The position numbers were made by a program, and so were the translations under genes. A model generated the notes under the pieces. It saw only the letters and a list, made by a program, of their open reading frames with translations. It ran no database searches and was not told where the DNA came from. A stretch of 64,000 nt of DNA from assembly GCF_029227915.1 (NCBI RefSeq), contig NC_079877.1, positions 20,359,851 to 20,423,850 on the forward strand. Direction: 5' to 3'. Source of the DNA: Hydractinia symbiolongicarpus (taxonomy: Eukaryota; Cnidaria; Hydrozoa; Anthoathecata; Hydractiniidae). Below, one piece after another: positions 16,280-26,655 of the stretch. How positions within the stretch are numbered: the first letter of the stretch is position 1; each line of letters starts with the position of its first letter.

Positions 16280-17035
16280 TTATAAGGGTGTACTACTCTA
16301 GCTAGACTGTGTCTGTTTGTAACAGGCAAAGTGGATATGCTTATTTTCCTTTAATGTAGCCGAAAAAGTTATGTCTCAAATGTTAAAATTTCTGACGTTA
16401 CGGCGCGACGTCAATAACACTACTTTAAAGTCAATATCTTATACTAAATTAATGAAACCATATAGTGCACCTAAAACTTTGAGGCCAAACAACTTGGAAA
16501 CGAGGTAGTGACGTCAATGATTTTTCACCGTGTGGGTACATAGGGACCACTTGATACCAATCTGGGTAAGTTTCCCAAACCTGGGTCTCGAATCTGTTTC
16601 GGAATGGACGGGTTGATGACGTCATCAAAAAAACCTTTTAACCCTAATCTCTGCAACCATTTATCAAAAGTATATTCCTATACATTTTCTTGATCAGCGT
16701 TTCAAGATCTATGCGATGAAGGCAACATGTATACGAATTTCAAAAAAAAAATTTTTATGTTCTGACGGGCCATTGCTAACGTCAACAAAATTTTTAAACC
16801 CTTATATCTCATTAGCCGCTCATCAAAAGCACATGATCATATACATTTTCTTGATCAGCGATTTAACCTCTACACTATGGAGGTAACGTGAAAACAACCT
16901 TCTGAATTATTTTTTTTCTGGATGGGTTGCTGGCGTCATTAAAATTCAAATAACGCTTCTTTTTCATTTTTATCCAGTCTCAGTGGATTTTTCCACGGGC
17001 TTTTTCGACTAGTCTATATAATAATACGCTTGTGT
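16280..17035 (+). repeat. Dispersed TGACGTCA-rich repeat, copy beside the Polinton
   Basis: From the AACAGGCAAAGTGGA box (about 16322) to ACTAGTCTATATAATAATAC (about 17010) this stretch matches, with many point differences, the units arrayed at 62110-64000. Shared blocks include GGAATGGACGGGTTGATGAC, TACATTTTCTTGATCAGCG and CCCTTATATCTCATTA. No protein coding seen; probably a non-autonomous transposon or satellite unit. Confidence 0.8.
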
Positions 17036-18449
17036 GAGTAACCATGTGAGTCCACGACACGCAATGTACGGTTCACTTTTTTATGACGCGGCGTTACGCT
17101 AAAATTTACCAAGTAAAAAGAAACGCAAATCAGGGTGTTACTCTTTAAATGTTTAATTCTCTTTTCTTATTACCTTAAAAAATAAAACTCTTTTTCTTTA
17201 TTTTATTAAGGCTAATTTTTATTTTATTCTCAAATGTTTTTATTTGTTTCTTTGTTTTAAAAGCCCCGTTAGTCGTTATAGATAGAATAATTTAATTTTA
17301 CCCCCGGCTTACCATGTGCGCGCCGTATCTCACGGAGACAAAGTTTATCAACTGAAGAAAGAAAACCGAAGCGAAGAAGGTTGTCTCTTTTTCAAAGTAA
17401 TCCTGAAAAAAGTTATTTCAAACAATGTTTACTCATCATGAGGTTAGGTTAAAGGTTATTTGTTTCTTCTATATTTTCAATTTGTTGTTGTCGAGCGAGA
17501 ATAAAAAAAGTTTATGTTGTGGTCATGTGGTCAGAAATATTTGTTATAAAGAAGAAAAACGTACGATGATATACCGTCAAAAAGAGAACTGATTGGAAAT
17601 GTATCAGAAAATTGTAGGTGGCTATACATTTTCAATTTGTTTTCTTTTGGGATGAAGCGAAGCTTAGTAATCGAAGTAAAAAACGTATTGGACTTTTATC
17701 CAGAGAACGCCAGCTAGCAGCCTACTGAGAAAGCGAAAGAAACCAGGTGTGTTGTTTAGATTATCTGGTAGAGAAATGAATTTAGTTGAATAACGATATT
17801 TAAGCCGCTAATATTTTCAAAGCTAAACTTTCCCTTAAATATGAAGTAAAATATGTCTTGCGCCTGAACATATTCTTTTTTGTAAGAATATACCCAGGGT
17901 CAGTTAAGAATATCTTAAGAATATGTCCTACCTCGATTGTTTGTTATAAATATAAAAACAATATTCCAATGGCTATAGCATGCTTTATTTTATTAGGGCA
18001 TTATATTTTCAGGACATGGACATGCTAAGAATATATTCAGAATAATGAGGATAGTATTTGTCAAAAAGTTAAAAACATTAAGGCTGAAACGGAATAATTC
18101 TTATAAAATACACGATGCATATCTTAGAGAAGAATTTACATAAACTGTAAATGTATTTTTTCCGTTGTTACTGTTTTTAACACTGCAGACTGTGTGATTC
18201 AGTGTTGATTTCGTTGTAATAAACCTAAACCTAAAACCTAAACTTAAATCAATGTTTACATTTGTTACGTTACAATCGTTTGAAATATATTCGATTCTTA
18301 AATTCGAAAACGCTGCATTGTTATTTTCTTTGATTTTATGCGTGATTTTCTAGATTATAAGTTTGGGTCTGTTCTTTGAATTTTTCGGTAGATATACAAT
18401 ATGCCAAATGATTCAAGTTTTTATACTTCTCTTTTTTGTGTTTTAACTA
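17036..18449. other. AT-rich spacer
   Basis: No gene, RNA or repeat recognised. Several poly-A and poly-T stretches and short low-complexity segments only. Confidence 0.5.
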
Positions 18450-19310
18450 TTAATTTCTTATATTTTGAGTTCTGGAATGGCAAAGCAAGTATATAGTTTT
18501 AGCGTTTTTCGTTTTTTATAATCTGTTGTTAGACACCTTTGATTTTGCTGGATATTTTCCATTTTTATTTTACAATTTTATATATTTACTTATTTTTTTG
18601 TTGCACATGTGTATATTTTGGACGTTTTGATTCAGCGGTTATACACATAGAATAATGTAGTTTGTGAGCAACCTCGATCCATATGCATTTTTTTATCTTT
18701 CTGCCATCCCGTTATAAAAGAGACAAAGAGCCCTGGGTCGAGGTTGAAATGTGAGTTTTGGAAATTCAAATAGCTGTGTTGTATGTTTTTGTTTGGTATC
18801 CCTTTCATCGGTGGAATGAGAGATTCAATAGATTCTTCCACGAGAATTCAGATAACTGTTAATTTCTTATATTTTGTGTAAAACTTTGTATGCAATAGAC
18901 TGATTATCTAATTTTGGTTTGACGTGTTACAAACTCTACAGTGTGGAAATTTTGTAATAACTTTATTTGTATAACTGGGTAAAATATGTTGGATTTTTTA
19001 AATGTCTGATATACTTTTTTCCCTGTTGTACTTCTGGCATGGCAAAGCAAGTATAAATTTTAGCAGATTTCGCTTCTTAAGTAAGGGTTGTTAGACGCCT
19101 TTTGATTTTGTTAGACATAATGCATTTTGCATTTTTTTTGTTGTTGTTGTTGTTGCACCTGCTTATATTTCAACGTTTTGGTTTCAACGGGTATAAATAT
19201 AAAATTACCAAATTACTATGCTGTATGTATGTTTTTGTTTGGTATCACTTACATGCATTTCATAGAGACATTCGGTGGATTCTTCCACGGGAATTCGGCT
19301 AGTTTTTTAT
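18450..19310 (+). repeat. Diverged tandem duplication of about 0.5 kb
   Basis: Segment 18465-18870 is similar in order to 19025-19310: TGGCAAAGCAAGTATA, TTAGACRCCTTTTGATTTTG-like text, a TTGTTGCAC block, GTATGTTTTTGTTTGGTATC and GATTCTTCCACGRGAATTC occur in both. Divergence is substantial, so the duplication is old. No coding seen. Confidence 0.65.
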
Positions 19311-20161
19311 TAATAAATTGTTTTCAAAAACCATGAATAACAAAAGAATACACAATTAACTATATATAAGTATATATATAATAAAAACAAAGATACAACA
19401 CTGGGTATGCAAAAATTGATTCCTGTAAAATCCAATAGACAAGTCCTGTTTGTACTATCAGCACATAATATTACTGCAATTTTAAGTAACAAATTTGCAA
19501 ATGAGAAAAAAATATCACTTATGAAAGACAAGGAATTTAAAAAAAGTAGCAGCTTGGATGTGATTCTCAAAAATCTTCACAAACATATCGGAATAGAAGT
19601 AACATCAGGAAAAAAAAGTACAGGTATTTGGGACTTCAATCTTCAAAAATTGTGTTATTTAATACAACAATAAACGTTAAAACTGAGAAAATGGAGCTGA
19701 CAGTTATTCTCATAAATCTCTATAACAATATTATGTAAATAATTAATATATATACATAAAATATATTAGGCAACCATTCGCAAGAAAACGCCCGCACTTT
19801 TCACGGTGTATGCGGCTTATCGGCACCCTAATTTCGTGATTTACGTCTTAATTCTGTGATGTGTTTTTTTCCAATGTGAGATACGCTAGGTTCTACATAT
19901 ACATACTAAATAATATAAAAGCTCCTACGCAGCTTATTTCTCTTCTATTTGAAAAATCTCAACAACATAACAAATGCAAAATTCTGGACTTCATTGGCGA
20001 TAAATTTGTGATGTAAGCAATGATGTTGTTGTCTATAATAAAGTGAAACCTTGTGTTTACAATTATATTTGATTGATGTCAAGACTTTTATATATGGGGA
20101 TATTTAAACAACAGATAATAATATACAAGATTTATTCCTTTTTTATAAGACTGCCACACTT
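19311..20161. other. AT-rich spacer with one unexplained 88-codon ORF
   Basis: An 88-codon plus-strand ORF (19407-19673, starting MQKLIPVKSNRQVLFVLSAH) looks more protein-like than its AT-rich surroundings but matches nothing I know and has no start or splice context. It may be a transposon scrap. Otherwise nothing recognised. Confidence 0.35.
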
Positions 20162-20560
20162 TTAATCGTCGTTCAGGATATTTAACATTTTAGGTCTTTT
20201 TGGATATTTTTTTGCCAGCATATCGATTATGTCATCTAAATTTATTTTCATCTCGTTGTGGATATTTAGCAACACCAAGCCATTAAATTGACTCTGAAGA
20301 AAAGTTTCAAAATTATAATTAAATGTACTTAATGTGGTGTTTCACAATCAAAACAGATAACCTAATAAATTTATTGGCAAGATATATACATTGGCAAGAT
20401 ATATACATTGGCAAGATTAAAAATGTCACATTCTCCTTAATACGCAACGTAATATTGTAGAAACATACCTGGGTCATCGAGTTTCTTGAATATGTCTTTA
20501 CTCGTCATAGCGTTGATATAGATCTCTCACAGGAAACTGGTCGTTACTGGCACTACGGCA
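20162..20560 (-). pseudogene. hAT transposase C-terminal dimerisation region, broken, with an intron
   Basis: The minus strand reads ERSISTL-stop-RVKTYSRNSMTQ up to a GT donor at 20468, and after an AG acceptor near 20294 it continues SQFNGLVLLNIHNEMKIN, then DDIIDMLAKKYPKRPK to a TAA at 20162. This is the ERSFSTLRRIKTYLR...LALLNIH signature of hAT dimerisation domains. A nonsense codon and a frameshift just upstream (after PVTTS) show it is dead. The catalytic domain was not found nearby. The element is unrelated to the Polinton. Confidence 0.75.
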
Positions 20561-20869
20561 AGGCAAGAATATGTAAAATCTTGAAGATATTTGGGTACAA
20601 CATAAAAATATATGCAGCTAATGCATTATTAATTATTTCCAAGAAATAAAGCTGAATGTTTACTTGCAATGTATAGAACTTTCTCTTTTAAAAACACAAA
20701 CAATAAATTACTTATTACCTCTAAACGTTTTGTATTTTTTCATGGTGGTTGGAGGTATATGCAAAGTGATTTGGCTCAAATAAGCCAAATGACATTTTTC
20801 TCACCTCACCCATAATGGTTATACATTCGCTCGTATATTCTGTACTTGTTCTTGAGGTAATTAACCCAT

Positions 20870-21265
20870 TATTAAAACTTCCATGGATGTCACCTACATC
20901 ATGAGGGTATATATCCGGTTTTCATATTTTTCCCAATAACTGTTGCAAGAGCAAGCATATTCATTAAAGATCAGAATCTTGTATTTTTAGGATTATAAAT
21001 GGCTTCCTTGATGACACATGACTTCCTATCTACGTTTTTATTTCCTGTAAATTCATCAGCAACATTATGAGGAAATATTGACGCAAAAAGTTCTCTTTCA
21101 TTACAAGGAAAGTTCTCCATAATCTTTTTGTTAACATTTTGTGAAGCATAGAAGTTTAAATGTAAACGCAGCTCAATCAGAACAGCAGCTTGAAGTATAT
21201 AGCAAAGGCTCTCATTTCCAACAATTAATATGGAGACAGAATTTTATAAACAATTGCCGTTTCCG
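20870..21265 (-). pseudogene. OTU-like domain fragment of a transposon-type protein
   Basis: The minus strand from 21262 reads NGNCL, a stop, NSVSILIVGNESLCYILQ and AAVLIELRLHLNFYAS, resembling OTU cysteine-protease-like domains (GNC with catalytic Cys, then S-x-S and helices) found in many animal repeat-encoded proteins. It goes on with MENFPCNERELFASIFPHN and decays into stops by about 20870. It may belong to the same mobile element as the hAT piece next to it or be a separate relic. Recognition is by pattern only. Confidence 0.5.
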
Positions 21266-21303
21266 GTAGATCTAAATAATAAAAAAAAATATTATTTATA
21301 GAC

Positions 21304-23045
21304 AATAGACCATTCCCCGGAGATTATGCGCCATTATGAATTTGTGGAACAAGGTGGTGCAAGTTGAACTTTGGAATTCACGTTTATTCAGTCTTTTGCC
21401 TTGCGAAACTGCTGGCGGCAGGACAGTTTTGATTTTTGATATCTGTTTTTATCTTTGTGATACTAATTTTATGATATATATTTTGAAAAAAACTCTTATT
21501 AGGCACTTATTTGTACTTTTAATTTCTTTTTGTACAATAAAGGCAACTTAATATATCCTAAAAGCCTTTAAACTAGCTAGCTAGCTAGCTAGAGGTCTCC
21601 CAAAAATGCTTTTAGGACACTGTACTGTAGCTAGCTATAAGGCTGTAATTAGTAATTTATGCTTGGTTAAAGGTACTTTCATTTTATATTTAGATATTTA
21701 AAATTGTGTAGCTACTTTGTGCATTATAAAGATATTGGCATTGGATTTTAAACTTGGATTATACTTCACTTTACAGAGAAATTTTTGATATTGGAAATAA
21801 CTTACTGGATTTGGACTTGAACTTTGTTTTTGGATTTGTAAAGAAATGTTTAGGTTGTAATATTTGTAAAGATCTAGAGAGTTATAATCCATTGTCAAAG
21901 TACTTGTCAAAACTCTATAATGTTATTTATTCCTAAAGTGAAACTTAAGCTCGCAAAATAATCTGGCTTCTTCTCTAAAATGGATGTAAAAATTTTCAAT
22001 ACACTGCCCACAGAGATATGGTGACAGGTTCAGTCGCAGATTTTAGGAATAGAGTCATGAGTCATTTTAATTGCAAATAATTTTTATTATTTTGATATTT
22101 TTATAATTTTGTTTCTCGGTGTATGTTTGACCCTTGATCCGTCTACCTAAACACTCCTATCTTTGAGTCTTTCAAGAGTGGTATTAGAAAGAATACCTGT
22201 CTTTCTTCCCTGCTTTCGCTATTGCCCTATAATTTTTTTGTACGCTTCCCTTATTGAAAAATATCAAAAAGGGAAAAATGATGAGTTTAGTTTACTATAC
22301 TAAAGTGGTATTCCATTTTTTGTTTTTCTATGTTATTTGTTTCAGTCACAATGTATATTTTACATGGTGTTTTGTTATATATACGTATGTCTTTATCGGT
22401 TTCTTTATCACGACATGCAATTATGGCAGTAATTTATTACTAAAGTGTAAATATTTGTGATAAATAAATTACTCTGTGAAGCTTGTTTAAATTATTGGCA
22501 TAATTTCCATTGCAGAAGAAAGCTCTGGTGATTAACTCAACTATTACTCAGTCCACAATAAGTGAGTCAGCTGCCTCACAATAAGTTTTAATCCTCATAC
22601 GTTGCAAGAGCTGACAAGAAGTCAGTCATCTGCCTGACACGAAGTTCTAAAAAATCCTCATACGTTGTAAGAGGCATAATTCGATCATAAAAGTATGTTT
22701 AAAGTTGATTAAATATCCACTTCAGCGTTTAATTTTAAATGTATTATATCAAAAATAATAAAACACACTCAGTATCCCTACGTCCTACATGTGTATTTAA
22801 TTGCTATTTATAATTCATTAATAGATCAAAGTAATACGCTTAAATAAATGTTGTCCGGTGTTATCCCCTGTTACTTAGGTAAAAACATTGCGAAGACCTA
22901 AACACGCTAAGAGTGTATACAAAACTCGTTTCTTTTTGTGTGTTTTAAGAGAGTTTTCTACTACGGCATATACAGGTTCAAAGATCAACTTGCACCACCG
23001 GGCTTCGAAAATCCATAATGGCGCATAATCTCCAAAATGGTCTAT
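21304..23045. mobile_element. Non-autonomous element with ~70-bp terminal inverted repeats
   Basis: The left end (21304-21378: TAGACCATTCCCCGGAGATT, then ATGCGCCATTATG...GGTGGTGCAAGTTGA) is repeated inverted at 22973-23045 with moderate divergence. TA flanks both ends, consistent with a TA target duplication as in Tc1/mariner-like elements. The interior (1.6 kb, AT-rich) holds no convincing gene. A partial related segment (GATGGCGCATTATAAGAC) occurs near 42232. Confidence 0.75.
21574..21592. repeat. CTAG microsatellite
   Basis: Five tandem CTAG units. Shorter CTAGCTAGC runs recur at 28894-28910, 35680 and 37795. Confidence 0.9.
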
Positions 23046-23430
23046 AGTTAGCTACAAAGTTTCTGCAAAAACAAAATGTTAAAATAAAAATATAAAGCAA
23101 ACAAATAAACTATAACAAGAAGCCCTGGGGGCTCTAAGAATTTCCGGGGGCTCTAAGAATTTCCGCGCGCTACCAAAATATTTGATGAAAACCTGCTAAT
23201 TCGTTGTGTTATTGTACCAAACATTCGAAGGGGTTTGGTGCATGAACCTCTGAAGATAGAGCCCATCAGTGACATTATATCTTACAACAAACGCAAACAA
23301 AACGAAACGTGTCATAATAAACTCACATTTTAAAAGAAATTGCTAACAAAAAATACAGCCTATCATTCATGGTTGAAAGTCTTGCGATTGAAATGTTTAT
23401 GGTCTTAAACGGCATTAGTTGACAAAAAAT
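23046..23430. other. Spacer
   Basis: Contains a short direct repeat of GGGGGCTCTAAGAATTTCC near 23128 and 23145, and an ACAAGAAGCCCTGGGGG box that recurs at about 42075. No gene seen. Confidence 0.4.
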
Positions 23431-23780
23431 CAAAATTTTGATGTGACCATCATTTTCAGCATACTTTTTTTATTAACTGTGTCAATTTTTGTCGAAAATA
23501 AAGCAGTTTTAATTTTTGGATAAATTTTGGCCTGAAATGACATTTAGGTAAAAAGAAATCAAAATTTTGATGTCACTATCATGTTCAGCATACTTTATTT
23601 GTTAACTGTTCCAAATTTTGTTGAAAATAAAGTAGTTCTAATTTTTGGACCAATTTTGGCCTAAAATGACATTTAGGTGAAAAAAATCAAAATTACTATG
23701 TCACCATTATGTTCAGCATACTTTTTTTGTTAACTGTGCCAAATTTTGTCGAAAACAAATACCAATTTTGGCCTGAAGCG
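23431..23780 (+). repeat. Tandem repeat, about 128-bp unit, 2.7 copies
   Basis: Units begin with CAAAATTTTGATGT at 23431, 23560 and, slightly changed, 23688. Each continues with TTCAGCATACTTT, TTAACTGTG and AATTTTGGCCTGAAATGACA. Units are moderately diverged. Confidence 0.85.
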
Positions 23781-24189
23781 TCAATACTAGACTTCCCAGT
23801 AGTTAAGGAGCTTGGGTACAAAGTTTACATCTGTGACGGACCAACGTGAAATCCCAGGGTCGATTTTTTCTCAAAAAATGCTCCGAAAGAAAAAACGACT
23901 GTTTTAAAGAATTTCCTACGCCTTCGGGCGCGGAAATTCAATAACTAAGTTTATATATATTATTGATTAGATGTACTTATTGAAGATAAAAGTTTAAATA
24001 TAAACAAAAAACACATTGTTTATAAAAATTCTGCTGAAAATTTTACTTGCTGGTATTTGAACTTATCATGTGGGTAGCTAGGCAGCTAGTAACTATTTCT
24101 GTATTTAAAATTTAAATTAAAAAATACACAAGTAAACAAATAAAATTTCTTACCTGCTTAAACATCAACGAATAGCGTACATACTAAAA

Positions 24190-24300
24190 AGGGTAACACC
24201 CTAGAACAAGCTAGAACAACCTGGAACGATCTAGAACAAGCTAGAAGAACCCGAGAACAAGCTAGAACAACCTAGAACAATCTAAGAAATATACCAACCG
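24190..24300 (+). repeat. CTAGAACAA minisatellite, left arm of a distant inverted pair
   Basis: Variants of CTAGAACAAG/CTAGAACAAC (about 10 bp) in tandem, preceded by TACTAAAAAGGG. The same array and preceding box occur inverted at 32150-32265, 8 kb away. Confidence 0.85.
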
Positions 24301-24510
24301 AAAATATAAGACTATCTGTGTATCGATTCTGTAAATAAATCCGGGTTTCTTACAAGAATATTTCCGCCATGTTTCCGCTGGCCAAGTTATGGGGGGTTCC
24401 CTTAGTTTAGTACAACAACAGCAATAGAGAGCTAAGACGGGAACGGGAACGTAATGACGTCATTTTTTGCCATTCGCGTCTTCGTTCTCGTTCTCCGTGG
24501 AAGTTGACTT

Positions 24511-24790
24511 AAGGGGGATTTTAACGAAGCGAATTCGACGGTGAATTGTATCTGAGCATGTGCAGTTTTGTTTGTTTTGATTTTGCATCGAAATATTCGC
24601 TTCGCTGAAAAGTAGAAACAGTTCCTACTTTTTAGCGGCTAAAGGTTTCGCTGCTAGTTTTTGACCAATCAGAACGCGGTTAACTAATGTAAACAATGAA
24701 TTTGGCGCCTTATTTATTTTGTCGTGAAAATTAAAAAGCAAATTCGCTGTCGAATTCGCCGTTCATTTCGCTTCGTGAAAATCCCCTTTT
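24511..24790. mobile_element. MITE with GGGGATTTT...ACGAAGCGAA ends
   Basis: Left end 24511-24533 (AAGGGGGATTTTAACGAAGC...) is inverted at 24767-24790 with one or two differences, giving a 280-base element. It sits directly before the transposase start and supplies the first 33 codons of the longest ORF there, which are therefore not original protein. Confidence 0.7.
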
Positions 24791-24822
24791 ACGAAAGTTG
24801 GCGCGAAAGCGAAAAAAAAGAA

Positions 24823-25906
24823 ATGGAACAACAACAAGAAAGCGAAAGTGAAATCATGCCAAAGCTAAAAGATGTCAGAAATACTATTTTACTTGCTCAC
24901 GCATCAAATATGATTAATGCTGAAGAATTCTGTCTCTTATATGATTTAAACAAATCTAAAAATCCAGAATTTCCATATACCTGCTATGGAAGATTTAACC
25001 TGGACACATTGGAAGAAGATGAATGTAAGGCAGAATTTCGATTTCAAAGGGGAGATGTTTACAAACTAGTGGACGTATTTCAGTTTCCTGAAGACTTTAC
25101 TTGTTATAATGGCACTGTATATAATTCTGTTGAAGCACTGTGTATTTTTCTAAAACGCTTGGCTTATCCTTGTCGATATTCAGACATGATTCACTTATTT
25201 GGCAGACCTGTTCCACAGCCCAGTATAATAAATAATCATGTATTGGGATTTATGTATGATCAATGGGAACACTTATTACAAAATTTACAGCAGAATTGGT
25301 TGTCTCCTATAGAGCTAGAGAAATTTTGTGATGCAATCCATAGAAATGGAGCACCTCTCAATAATTGCTGGAGATTTGTGGATGGAACAGTTCGACCTAT
25401 TTCCAGACCAAGTCAACATCAACGTATTGTGTATAATGGACATAAAAGAGTCCACTCCTTAAAGTTCCAGTCTGTGGTAACACCAAGTGGCATGATTGCA
25501 AATCTTTTTGGCCCAGTCGAGGGAAGGCGCCATAACAGTGGGAAGCTTACAGACTCTGGGCTTTTAACACAATTGAATCTATTTTCCTTTGACCGTTTTA
25601 GAAATCCATTGTGCATTTATGGGGACCCAATGTGGTTTCAGAGGGGCTCACATAAATGCACAACAACAAATATGGAATAGCAGAATGAGCCAAGTTCGAG
25701 TTGCTATTGAGTGGATTTTTGGAGAGCTGGTCACATATTACAAATTTATTGACTTCAAAAAAGACCTGAAGATAGGACTCAGTCCAGTTGGAAAAATGTA
25801 TTTAATATGTGGGCTTTCACATAATGCACGGGGTTGTTTGTATGACACAGAAACATCAAATTACTTTGACTGCAGTCCTCCCTTAATAGAAGATTATTTT
25901 GTATGA
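24823..25906 (+). pseudogene. PIF/Harbinger (DDE_Tnp_4, HARBI1-like) transposase, frameshifted
   Basis: From MEQQQESESEIMPKLKDV at 24823 the frame shows the Harbinger pattern: FDxx-like N-terminus (FRFQRGDVYKLVDVF), then CWRFVDGTVRPI with the first Asp, NGHKRVHSLKFQSVVTP, ANLFGPVEGRRHNSG and CIYGDPMW with the second Asp. There the frame breaks, with loss of some residues, and the rest (25650-25906) is in another frame: SRMSQVRVAIEWIFGEL with the catalytic Glu, DFKKDLKIGLSPVGKMYL, to TAG/TGA after DYFV. Such transposases cut and paste DNA with TAA/TTA target duplications and need a Myb-like partner protein. The ATG at 24724 lies in a MITE and is rejected as start. Confidence 0.85.
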
Positions 25907-26084
25907 AAGAAAAAACAAACATTACATTAACATCATATCTATGGCTGTATTATACAGTCTTGTACATGTTATAAGCTGACAAACAAAATTTTTTGTAATG
26001 TAAACATTTGAACTGTCTTGAAAACTTATGAAAGTCTACATTTAAAGTATTACGATTGTGTTACTGTTTATCAAGCAATTTTTC

Positions 26085-26530
26085 CTAACAAAGCTGACAT
26101 TTGTTGTTGCTGTTGTTGCTGATTTTGAATAAACTCATTCATCATTTGTTGCTATTGAGTAATCAGTTGTTGTGTTAAAGAATTCTGCTCCTTTTTAACG
26201 TTTAACTCTTGTTTTGAATCTCCAAGTCCATTTTTGATTTTTCCTCCAGATACTGTAGTGTTTCATTTCCACTAGTTCTCCTTTTTTTTCGTGTTTCATC
26301 AATTCTATCACTGCTCTCTGCGAGTGTTTCCATGGAACGTTTTCGAATTTCTGTAGCCTTGTTCATATCATTTTGAATTTTGAGTTTTTTCTCCTGTGAT
26401 TCTTTTTTATGTGTTTCTTCAGCTTGATCAAAATGTTCAACAATTTCACGGAGAGCTGCATCTATCTCTGTTTCTTCAGGAGATATCCCACTTGCTCGTT
26501 CCTCCTCTTGTTCACGTTTTTTTCAATAAG
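26085..26530 (-). pseudogene. Harbinger ORF2-like (Myb/SANT partner) C-terminal region
   Basis: The minus strand reads REQEEERASGISPEETEID, a helical segment with KKLKIQNDMNKATEIRKR, RKKRRTSGNETLQYL, then after a frameshift near 26220 SKQELNVKKEQN and a Gln-rich run NQQQQQQQM. This layout (basic RKKRR, then LxxL, then Gln-rich tail) is typical of the partner protein that Harbinger transposases need for nuclear entry and end binding. At least one further stop is present. The Myb-type domain itself was not found upstream. It converges on the transposase gene. Confidence 0.6.
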
Positions 26531-26655
26531 AAGTTAAAGTCTGTCTCGTAAAGATCTTGCTCTAAAAATAAAATAAAACTAAGGTCAGTCTCCTTGAATG
26601 TCAAGCTTGTTTTTTTACCAACTAGAAAAAAATTAGCTAGCTGTTCTGTACAGCC

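Noticed and set aside
24724-24822. N-terminal extension of the Harbinger transposase
   Set aside because: It lies within a MITE with clear inverted ends; the start at 24823 fits better.
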